From positions 1 to 6,970 of the forward strand of contig PKSW01000074.1 in assembly GCA_002869465.1 (NCBI GenBank): 6,970 nucleotides of DNA, in the 5' to 3' direction. Shown one piece after another: positions 1 through 5,155 of the stretch (positions within the stretch are counted from its first letter, which is position 1; each line of letters starts with the position of its first letter). The position numbers were made by a program, and so were the translations under genes. The DNA is from Marinilabiliales bacterium (GTDB lineage Bacteria > Bacteroidota > Bacteroidia > Bacteroidales > F082). A model generated the notes under the pieces. That model was not told where the DNA came from and made no database searches. It was given only the letters and a program-made list of their open reading frames with translations.

Positions 1-434
1 AACTTCAGCCTTGCTTTATTTTGTTCGAGTAAATTTTTATCGCGGCAAAGTTTTGGATCGTCAGGGAGACATTCAAAAAAAAGTCCTTTAACACCCAAAT
101 GTTGCGACTCTTCTCTTAATCGCTGATATAAGGCACTTCCAATACCAGTTGGACTGGTATTTCTTTTCGTTGCGATAAAATCGAGGTAGGTAAAATTCAA
201 ATCGGGCGCATACATGAGGAGGGCAAATCCCTGAACAGTACCTGTCCTGGTTTCAGCTACATAAAGTGATGTTTGTAGCTTGTATTTCAGCGAGTCACGC
301 AACTGATGCGGGATCAGGTCGAACTTGGCTTTATCAATATCAGGAAACTGGCTTTCGAGTATTTCCCTCGATTGTTGTATGGCGCTCCGGTCAGCTTCCG
401 ACCGGTCGTTTAAAATTCTTCTGATGCGAAACAT
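1..434 (-). CDS. GNAT-family N-acetyltransferase, N-terminal 144 residues (partial, runs off left edge)
   Basis: Reading the minus strand from the ATG at 434 gives 144 open codons to the window edge, so the C-terminus is missing. The fold is recognisable as GNAT: a strand SLYVAET (about 56-62), a strand-turn GFALLMYAP (about 69-77), FTYLDFIAT (81-89), then the acetyl-CoA pyrophosphate-loop region TSPTGIGSALYQRLREE (93-109). The usual Q/R-x-x-G-x-G/A signature is present as SPTGIG, with Ser replacing the first Q/R. The stretch FFECLPDDPKLCRD (119-132) matches my recollection of a GNAT subfamily that continues into an R-x-R-FYE type C-terminal motif, but that part lies outside the window. The start lies 36 nt after the stop of the aminomutase gene on the same strand, which suggests co-transcription. 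The acetyl acceptor is unknown. Beta-lysine is one possibility, given the neighbour. The GNAT call is fairly secure; the substrate is inference. Confidence 0.85.
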   Translation of the reverse strand, partial: MFRIRRILNDRSEADRSAIQQSREILESQFPDIDKAKFDLIPHQLRDSLKYKLQTSLYVAETRTGTVQGFALLMYAPDLNFTYLDFIATKRNTSPTGIGSALYQRLREESQHLGVKGLFFECLPDDPKLCRDKNLLEQNKARLK

Positions 435-470
435 CTGATTTCAGGATCAACTTGTTTGTGTGAAACAAAA

Positions 471-1769
471 CTAAAATGCATCATGATTGAATTTTTTAAG
501 TGAAATTCCTGAAGTACCTTCCCCATGATCTGGGTATACATATTCTTTTCCTTCGTAATTCCTCAGCAGCAAACCTTTATCATTACGACCTGTAACATAT
601 TCCGGCAATATAGGTATTTTGCCACCACCACCTGGTGCATCAATCACATAATGCGGAATGGCATAACCGGATGTAAAACCTCTTAAGTTACGAATCAGAT
701 CAAGACCTGTTTCAACCGGGGTTCGAAAGTGAGATGAACCGGGTATCGGGTCGCATTGGTACAAATAATAAGGCCTTACCCTTGCTTTAAGCAGCTGATG
801 TGTCAGCTTTTTATACACCTCCACATGGTCATTAATTCCTTTGAGCAATACCGTTTGGCTACCAAGAGGAATACCAGCATCAGCCAACCTGGTGCATGCT
901 TCCATTGTTTCCGGGGTCATCTCATCGGGATGGGTAAAATGCAAACTCATGAGTAAGGGGTGATATTTTTTTAATATTCCCGTTAGTTTTTCAGTGATTC
1001 TCATAGGTAATACAGCCGGCACTTTGGTTCCAATCCTAATAATTTCCAGGTGCGGTATAGCCCTTAAATTCGACAGAATGTATTCAATCCTTTCATCGGA
1101 TTGCGTTAATGGATCGCCCCCTGAAATGATCACATCCCTGATTTCTTCATGTGCTGCAATATATGCGATGGCATTATCAATCAGTTTCGACCCCGCATGT
1201 TTTTTCTTCGAAACCATATGGGAACGGGTGCAGTATCGACAATATGCCGAACAAAAATCTGTAACAAGGAATAATGCCCTATCCGGGTAACGATGAACAA
1301 TCAGTGGCACGGGGCTATCATCTTCTTCACCCAGCGGGTCTGATTCCTCACCTTTGGATATGGTTAGTTCATTCACCACCGGCACCATCGTTCTTCTCAA
1401 TGCCTGCATAGGATCAACGGGATCCAGTAGGCTGGCATAGTAGGGTGTGATCCGTACGGGAAGATTTAACGCTTGCTCCTTAAAACCAATTTCCTCATCA
1501 GATAATTCCAAAATCCGGTGCAATTCTTCAAAAGAAGCAAAACTATTGCGTATCTGCCATTTCCAATCGTTCCAGTTATCAATGGATGCGTTTGGGAAAT
1601 ACTTTTCCTTAAAAAGAATTGACTTCCGTGAAATTTGATGTGATGAAACCGGAATTCCGGCTAAGAATGAAATGATAGATGAATGGTTATTTCCATTCAG
1701 TGGTGGAGGTTCTTCAAAATCATCCGTGATCGTGGTTGATTTCGAAACATGCAATTTTTTACGTATCAT
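471..1769 (-). CDS. kamA: KamA-family radical SAM protein, lysine 2,3-aminomutase-like
   Basis: This family interconverts L-alpha-lysine and L-beta-lysine using SAM, a [4Fe-4S] cluster and pyridoxal phosphate in the cytoplasm. In this 432-residue protein the cluster motif C-x3-C-x2-C is Cys173, Cys177 and Cys180 (CSAYCRYC). The glycine-rich SAM segment is SGGDPL (216-221). The PLP-lysine motif PGGGGK ends at Lys384. The two aspartates that hold the epsilon-amino group of lysine in the clostridial enzyme (Asp293, Asp330) correspond to Asp340 (YQCDP) and Asp377 (VIDAP). This favours lysine over glutamate, because glutamate aminomutases replace both. The intact PGGGGK also argues against EpmB. 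Compared with clostridial KamA (as I recall it), there are about 49 extra N-terminal residues before WNDWKWQ (66-72), and the C-terminal Cys-x-Cys-x2-Cys zinc segment is absent. The start ATG at 1769 follows an A-rich leader without a Shine-Dalgarno site. The stop is TAG. A GNAT gene follows on the same strand. Confidence 0.9.
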   Translation of the reverse strand: MIRKKLHVSKSTTITDDFEEPPPLNGNNHSSIISFLAGIPVSSHQISRKSILFKEKYFPNASIDNWNDWKWQIRNSFASFEELHRILELSDEEIGFKEQALNLPVRITPYYASLLDPVDPMQALRRTMVPVVNELTISKGEESDPLGEEDDSPVPLIVHRYPDRALFLVTDFCSAYCRYCTRSHMVSKKKHAGSKLIDNAIAYIAAHEEIRDVIISGGDPLTQSDERIEYILSNLRAIPHLEIIRIGTKVPAVLPMRITEKLTGILKKYHPLLMSLHFTHPDEMTPETMEACTRLADAGIPLGSQTVLLKGINDHVEVYKKLTHQLLKARVRPYYLYQCDPIPGSSHFRTPVETGLDLIRNLRGFTSGYAIPHYVIDAPGGGGKIPILPEYVTGRNDKGLLLRNYEGKEYVYPDHGEGTSGISLKKFNHDAF

Positions 1770-1940
1770 TTCTGTTTAATTAAAAATATTTAAATAGAAC
1801 CAGTTATAATTATTTGTTATACAATATGTTACAATCCGCTTATCCGTTCTCAAAAAAGCATGCAATAATAAACAATAAATTCAATATAAAATCAAGCTTT
1901 TAGAAAATAATTATGCTATTTAAATGTATACTACTTTTTC

Positions 1941-1953
1941 AGTCTCAGAGACT
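1941..1953. promoter_or_regulatory. 13-bp palindrome, possible operator in the divergent intergenic region
   Basis: AGTCTC-A-GAGACT is a perfect inverted repeat with 6-bp arms and a one-base centre. It lies between the divergently transcribed aminomutase and DUF2007 genes. Its centre (1947) is about 43 bp upstream of the start point predicted from the -7 box at 1977-1984, a place where activators often bind. A separate 8-bp palindrome, GATGCATC, lies at 1960-1967. The repeat is seen directly; the operator role is inference. Confidence 0.3.
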
Positions 1954-1976
1954 TATAAAGATGCATCATAATTTCT

Positions 1977-1984
1977 TATATTTG
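1977..1984 (+). promoter_or_regulatory. Bacteroidota-type -7 box for the DUF2007 gene
   Basis: TATATTTG matches the Bacteroidota -7 consensus TAnnTTTG exactly. It would place transcription initiation near 1989-1992, leaving a leader of about 17 nt to the GTG at 2008 or about 24 nt to the ATG at 2015. I do not see a clear TTG/TTTG -33 element at the usual distance, so the call rests on the -7 box and its position. Confidence 0.5.
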
Positions 1985-2007
1985 GTACATGGAATGAACC
2001 TAAAAAA

Positions 2008-2253
2008 GTGAAAAATGAAAACTCAAAAAGACCTCATCAGGATTATACGGGAACCGAAGTATCCGTCATCCTACTCAAAGGAGAACTTGAAGAAAAAGGT
2101 ATTTCTTGCATGATCAAAAATGATTTTCAATCGGGAAATGCTGCCGGTTTTTTCGGTGGTATACCTTCGGCTGTTGATTTATATATCAGGGAATCGGATG
2201 CTGCACGAGCCAAACCTTTTGTTTCTGAATTCATGAATCGTAAAGGCTTGTAA
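2008..2253 (+). CDS. DUF2007 domain protein (putative signal-transducing protein family), probably frameshifted near its 5' end
   Basis: The small DUF2007 fold resembles PII-type ferredoxin-like domains; its role is not established. Residues from YTGTEVSVILLKGELEEKGI to the stop match the family well, including the IKNDFQSG segment, the AGFFGG glycine stretch and the closing strand VDLYIRESD. As an uninterrupted frame the gene must start at GTG 2008, giving a hydrophilic N-terminus (MKNENSKRPHQD) that does not look like the first beta strand. Reading instead from the ATG at 2015, one frame over, gives MKTQKDLIRI, and LIRI-YTGTEV is exactly the expected first strand. The two frames would join if one base were restored near 2042-2045. 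So either a base has been lost by mutation or sequencing error, or the GTG start is genuine. A good -7 box lies upstream at 1977-1984. The family call is firm; the start is not. Confidence 0.75.
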   Translation: MKNENSKRPHQDYTGTEVSVILLKGELEEKGISCMIKNDFQSGNAAGFFGGIPSAVDLYIRESDAARAKPFVSEFMNRKGL

Positions 2254-2351
2254 ACTGGGTCAAAGCAAAACTTAAAAACAAACTGGGATTCCTTACCTTA
2301 CTTGCGGCAGATGCTATCGTTATACTCATTAAAAACTGTCTCAACTCATGA
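2244..2351 (+). other. Open stretch after DUF2007 in another frame, possible displaced C-terminal extension
   Basis: Directly over and after the DUF2007 stop, a different frame stays open for 35 codons (RLVNWVKAKLKNKLG, then the hydrophobic run FLTLLAADAIVILI, then KNCLNS and a TGA). It contains no ATG, GTG or TTG start. It would continue the DUF2007 frame if one base were added around 2247-2252, giving GLVNWVKAKL in place of GL-stop. The composition, a basic amphipathic stretch followed by a hydrophobic helix, looks protein-like. Thirty-five open codons can also arise by chance, so this is tentative. Confidence 0.25.
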
Positions 2352-2474
2352 AGTAATATCTCCTGTAATACTTTGCAATAGAACGTTAAAATACTGTTAA
2401 ATAGTTATATCCCAATCACTTTTATTAAATAATAAGCTGATCTTGCTGCGAAATTTAAGTTATTACAGCAATAA

Positions 2475-2482
2475 TAACTTTA
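2475..2482 (+). promoter_or_regulatory. Possible -7 box for the lipoprotein gene
   Basis: TAACTTTA differs from the Bacteroidota consensus TAnnTTTG in its last base only. It sits 33 bp before the lipoprotein ATG at 2516, giving a leader of about 27 nt. A TTTA at 2454-2457 could be a weak -33 element with 17 bp spacing. The region is AT-rich, so a chance match is quite possible. Confidence 0.25.
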
Positions 2483-2515
2483 CACAATTCAAATACACAC
2501 TAATCTCCTTAAACT

Positions 2516-3016
2516 ATGAAAAAATTGATTCTATTGGGTATGGTTGTAGCCATTTTTACAGCCTGCCAGCAAACTGAACCTCAGCGATGGTTCAGAAACT
2601 CAGCAGAAACAGATGTAACCAAAGCATTGCTGAAAGATTACCAATCAGGAAACTGGACCAGTTGGTTAAGTCATTATTCTGATACTGCTAAAGTGTTTCA
2701 TAATACGACTCAGGGCGTTTCACCCCAAAAACAGCAGGAAGCTTTAAGGCAAACCATCCAAAATCTCAACGCATATCAATTCAATGAGAACGAGACTTAT
2801 ATTGAAATGGTACTGGATGATAATAATGAAACTTGGGTATATTTCTGGAGTACCTGGGAAGCCACTGTTACCGGAACAAATGCGGAATTAATAGTCCCAG
2901 TGCACTTGGCTCTTCAGTTTGTCGATAACAAAATTGTCAGAGAATATGGTTTCTATGATACTTCATCCATCATGTTAGCGCTTACTGAAAAAGAAGCCGC
3001 TGAGATGGCCGAATAA
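2516..3016 (+). CDS. NTF2/SnoaL-like lipoprotein
   Basis: The 166-residue product begins with a lipoprotein signal peptide: MKK, a hydrophobic core (4-13) and the lipobox FTAC, with Cys17 as the lipidated residue. The following QQTEP lacks an Asp at +2, so outer-membrane sorting is plausible but not proven. The mature part fits the cone-shaped NTF2-like fold in which many small enzymes and binding proteins are built. An N-terminal helix (VTKALLKDYQSGNWTSWLSHYSD, about 34-56) is followed by the strand AKVFHN, a helix with QKQQEALRQTIQNL (about 71-84), then strands around NETYIEMVLDD, ETWVYFWSTWEATV, VPVHLALQFVDNKIVREYGFYD. The last segment, a charged strand-turn-strand, is typical of SnoaL-like proteins. 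No catalytic residues can be assigned with confidence. The gene stands alone between DUF2007 and mscL, with a hairpin downstream. Function is unknown. Confidence 0.8.
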   Translation: MKKLILLGMVVAIFTACQQTEPQRWFRNSAETDVTKALLKDYQSGNWTSWLSHYSDTAKVFHNTTQGVSPQKQQEALRQTIQNLNAYQFNENETYIEMVLDDNNETWVYFWSTWEATVTGTNAELIVPVHLALQFVDNKIVREYGFYDTSSIMLALTEKEAAEMAE

Positions 3017-3035
3017 CAGCTAACACAGTATATCG

Positions 3036-3084
3036 GGAATGCTATACACACTGCAAATTATCAAGTGGTGCGTGTAGCATTTCC
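3036..3084 (+). terminator. Long hairpin after the lipoprotein gene, candidate terminator
   Basis: Bases 3038-3054 pair with 3065-3081. The stem has 17 positions with three G-T wobbles and one A-C mismatch, and the loop is AAATTATCAA (3055-3064). GG 3036-3037 and CC 3083-3084 can extend it past a one-base bulge. It starts 22 nt after the lipoprotein stop. The tract after it (TATTTTAGG) is only a weak U-run, so it may be a terminator of reduced strength or an mRNA 3'-end stabiliser. The rest of the 263-bp gap to mscL shows nothing else I can name. Confidence 0.5.
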
Positions 3085-3279
3085 TATTTTAGGCCTCTGC
3101 TAAAGACTAATAAGAAGATTGCTATCTTTTCATCTCGAAAGCAATACATTTCATCCATTCAATAAAATTATGCCTTTTTGAACACCGAAATGCTGAAATC
3201 TTCAACTCATTGATTTTTTTCCTATTTTTAATCCTTCAAAGCAAGCCCACAAACTATTACTAACCAAAAAACAAAAATC

Positions 3280-3714
3280 ATGGGAATGATCAAGGAATTT
3301 AAAGCCTTTATTAACAAAGGTAGTGTTATCGACATGGCCGTAGGTTTGATTTTAGCAACCTATTTCGGAGCCATTGTTAAGTCATTGGTAAATGATATTA
3401 TCATGCCGCCCATTGGGATGTTACTCGGCGGTGTTGATTTCAGCGAACTAAAATTTGTATTAAAAGATGAAGTGGTAGCAGTTGTAGAAGGCGACACGGT
3501 AATTATACCGGCTGTAAGTGAAGTGGCGATCAGTTATGGTGTTTTTATAAATACCATCATTACTTTTTTAATTGTTGCTTTGGCCATATTTATGGTGGTG
3601 AAGGCTTACAATAATATGCAGAAAAAAGAAGAAGAAAAACCTGCTCCGCCTCCGGCTCCTTCAAAAGAAGTTGAATTGTTGACTGAAATCCGTGACCAGT
3701 TAAAAAAAGGATAG
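3280..3714 (+). CDS. mscL: Large-conductance mechanosensitive channel MscL
   Basis: MscL is a homopentameric inner-membrane channel that opens under high membrane tension and releases solutes during osmotic downshock. The 144-residue sequence aligns along its length with the E. coli protein (136 residues): IKEFKAF N-terminal helix (4-10), first membrane helix about 15-44 with GSVIDMAVG and the signature NDIIMPPIG (38-46), second helix about 86-108 (YGVFINTIITFLIVALAIFMVVK), a Pro-rich linker (121-127) and the cytoplasmic bundle helix EVELLTEIRDQLKK. The ungapped N-terminal alignment puts Met19, Leu23 and Ala26 at the E. coli pore positions Leu19, Val23 and Gly26, while Gly22 and Gly30 are kept. 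The periplasmic loop is about 11 residues longer than in E. coli. The ATG at 3280 follows an A-rich leader. ATG 3286 is an alternative start. A strong terminator follows. Confidence 0.97.
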   Translation: MGMIKEFKAFINKGSVIDMAVGLILATYFGAIVKSLVNDIIMPPIGMLLGGVDFSELKFVLKDEVVAVVEGDTVIIPAVSEVAISYGVFINTIITFLIVALAIFMVVKAYNNMQKKEEEKPAPPPAPSKEVELLTEIRDQLKKG

Positions 3715-3745
3715 ATATAAGCAAAACATAGCAAATTAATTCTTT

Positions 3746-3792
3746 AAGAGGTGTATTTGGAAATTGTCTCGCCAATTACACCTCTTTTTTTT
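3746..3792 (+). terminator. Intrinsic terminator of mscL
   Basis: AAGAGGTGTA (3746-3755) pairs perfectly with TACACCTCTT (3777-3786). After a T-T mismatch, TTGG (3757-3760) pairs with CCAA (3772-3775). The stem runs into eight T residues (3785-3792). It lies 32 nt after the mscL stop and between convergent genes. On the minus strand the sequence past the stem is only moderately T-rich, so it may also weakly serve the DUF2214 transcript. Confidence 0.88.
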
Positions 3793-3830
3793 AACTACAA
3801 TGGCTATCTTTTAATAAGTTTAAGAATAAT

Positions 3831-4280
3831 TTAAAATCCTTTCCCCAGGGCTACCATAACTGCCAATAATGGAATAATGGCCAATAGCAATAGTTCAATC
3901 CGGATGAACATCAACTGCTTTTTAATGTCTCTATCACTGACATCCAAATGATTTCCCTGCCGGGCTTGTTTATTCCATTTGCGAAGTTTCATTGTGGGAA
4001 ACAGTGAAAGAATAACCATGATAAAGAACACTGTCAGTTTGATATGAAAAAGCGGGTTTTTGCTAAAAAAGTCAACACCTTTCGGGTCGAAAACCAGCCA
4101 TCTCAGTAAACCGGAAGCCAGCACCACTATTATGGCCAACCAATAAATAAGATCCACACCGGCAAGGGATTTGATCTGTTGCTTTAAAATTCTAGGTTTC
4201 AACATCAGGTGTTCAGAAATCAAAGATCCCATGATCACCATGATGCCTATAAAATGTAGATAAGGTAATAATACTTGCAT
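3831..4280 (-). CDS. DUF2214 family integral membrane protein
   Basis: This 149-residue protein matches the DUF2214 family (predicted membrane proteins of unknown function) over its whole length. Four hydrophobic helices are visible: about 4-22, 43-64, 76-96 and 125-146. Family landmarks include YLHF near the N-terminus (His9), EHLMLKP (23-29), DLIYWLA (43-49), the GVDFFSKNPLFHIKL segment before helix 3, the FPTMKLRKW turn after it and RIELLLLAIIPLLA in helix 4. His9, Glu23-His24 and His79 lie in or next to membrane helices, so metal or haem binding could be considered, but nothing here proves it. It starts 38 nt after the yebC stop on the same strand with no visible promoter between them, so the two are probably co-transcribed. 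Family assignment is firm; function is unknown. Confidence 0.88.
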   Translation of the reverse strand: MQVLLPYLHFIGIMVIMGSLISEHLMLKPRILKQQIKSLAGVDLIYWLAIIVVLASGLLRWLVFDPKGVDFFSKNPLFHIKLTVFFIMVILSLFPTMKLRKWNKQARQGNHLDVSDRDIKKQLMFIRIELLLLAIIPLLAVMVALGKGF

Positions 4281-4318
4281 AGTTTTGAATTAACTAGTGA
4301 ATATTCAGTTTAGTTCGC

Positions 4319-5062
4319 TTACATTTCGTCCATAAGTTCATCCGTCATTTCCATATTATGAAATACCTGCTGAACATCATCATCGTCTTCAAACAATTCG
4401 ATCACCTTCAGAATTTTAAGAGCCGATTCATTATCAAGTGTTTTGGTTTCATGCGGAATGCGCTGAAGTTCCGCCGACTCCGGTTCAATACCCAACTCTT
4501 CTAATTTTTTCATCATGCTTCCGAAATCTTCCATCGAAGTTGTGATATGGAAAAACCCTTCATCGTCCAGTTCAATATCTTCAGCCCCGGCATCAATTAC
4601 TTCCAGTTCAAATTCATCGGGATCAATTTCACCTTTGGGCACAGAAAATATGCCTTTTCTATCGAATAAAAAACTGAGTGATCCATTGGTACCCAGGCTG
4701 CCCCCGTATTTATTAAAAATAGCGCGAACATTAGAAACGGTTCGTTGCGAATTATCAGTCTGTGTTTCAACATATACCGCAATACCATGTGAAAGATAAC
4801 CCTCATAAGTGGCTTCGGTAAAATTGGCCGAATCTTTGTCTTTTCCCTTCGAAATAGCACGTTCAATATTGTCTTTCGGCATACTTTGCCCCTTCGCATT
4901 TGCTATGGCTAAACGCAACCTGGGGTTTCCTTCCGGATCAGGTCCACCTTCTTTTACGGCTACAGTTATCTCTTTGATGAGTTTAGAAAAGATCTTCGAT
5001 CTCTTGGCATCCAATGCGCCTTTCTTTCTTTTAATTGTTGACCATTTGCTGTGTCCTGACAT
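4319..5062 (-). CDS. yebC: YebC/PmpR family (DUF28, TACO1-like) regulatory protein
   Basis: YebC proteins have been described as transcriptional regulators, and more recently as ribosome-associated translation factors that relieve stalling, notably at proline runs; mitochondrial TACO1 is a relative. The start is set at the ATG at 5062, giving 247 residues beginning MSGHSKWSTIKRKK, the conserved family N-terminus. The frame stays open to an ATG at 5092, but those ten extra residues (MQGLSIKICT) are not family-like and would overlap the proposed promoter. Visible conserved blocks are DAKRSKIFSKL (18-28), NPRLRLAIANAK (46-57), MPKDNIERAI (61-70), TDNSQRTVSNVR, GGSLGTNGSLSFLF, AGAEDIE and the C-terminal EDDDDVQQVFHNMEM. 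The normally Gly/Ala-Pro-containing turn after YEGY reads LSHG here (90-93). A DUF2214 gene follows 38 nt downstream. The upstream gene's terminator ends next to the proposed start of transcription. Confidence 0.95.
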   Translation of the reverse strand: MSGHSKWSTIKRKKGALDAKRSKIFSKLIKEITVAVKEGGPDPEGNPRLRLAIANAKGQSMPKDNIERAISKGKDKDSANFTEATYEGYLSHGIAVYVETQTDNSQRTVSNVRAIFNKYGGSLGTNGSLSFLFDRKGIFSVPKGEIDPDEFELEVIDAGAEDIELDDEGFFHITTSMEDFGSMMKKLEELGIEPESAELQRIPHETKTLDNESALKILKVIELFEDDDDVQQVFHNMEMTDELMDEM

Positions 5063-5089
5063 AGTGCAAATTTTTATTGATAAGCCCTG

Positions 5090-5097
5090 CAAAAATA
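5090..5097 (-). promoter_or_regulatory. Bacteroidota-type -7 box for yebC, inside the upstream terminator's U-tract
   Basis: On the minus strand 5097-5090 reads TATTTTTG, an exact match to TAnnTTTG. Initiation would fall near 5083-5085, leaving a leader of about 21 nt before the ATG at 5062. No clear TTG element is visible at -33, where the terminator hairpin lies. The T-richness of the tract makes a chance match easier, but an independent yebC promoter is needed if the terminator is efficient. Confidence 0.45.
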
Positions 5098-5128
5098 AAA
5101 AAAAGCCCCATCCTTTTTGCGATGGGGC
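5096..5128 (-). terminator. Intrinsic terminator of the DUF2807/beta-barrel gene
   Basis: On the minus strand GCCCCATC (5128-5121) pairs perfectly with GATGGGGC (5112-5105) around an eight-base loop, followed at once by eight T residues (5104-5097). It begins 27 nt after the stop of the DUF2807/barrel gene and ends 34 nt before the yebC ATG. This separates the two transcripts. Confidence 0.92.
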
Positions 5129-5155
5129 CAGTTAATTGCAGGTATAAGCAAAATT

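Noticed and set aside
756..1638. Plus-strand open frames of 63-98 codons at 756-956, 994-1290 and 1447-1638
   Set aside because: They lie opposite the clearly coding aminomutase gene, show no family resemblance and are explained as shadow frames.
1863..1895. Possible promoter for the aminomutase gene (TATTATTG with an upstream TTG on the minus strand)
   Set aside because: It has one mismatch to TAnnTTTG and a 22-bp spacing in very AT-rich DNA. It is not distinguishable from chance.
1..3714. An osmotic-stress island joining the possible acetyl-beta-lysine genes with mscL
   Set aside because: The genes are divergent and separated by two unrelated genes, and mscL has its own hairpin-bounded unit. 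Shared theme alone is weak support.
3590..3775. Minus-strand frame of 61 codons across the mscL 3' end and its terminator
   Set aside because: It lies antisense to conserved MscL sequence and starts inside the terminator hairpin.
471..5062. A functional link between yebC (polyproline stalling relief) and the PPP motifs in the aminomutase and MscL, or with EF-P modification by a KamA relative
   Set aside because: PPP motifs are common, the aminomutase keeps PGGGGK and so is not EpmB-like, and the genes are on separate transcripts.
4515..5135. Open frames overlapping yebC on both strands, including 4597-4899 (minus) and 4809-5135 (plus)
   Set aside because: The YebC frame is conserved over its whole length. 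The overlapping frames have biased composition and no recognisable domain.
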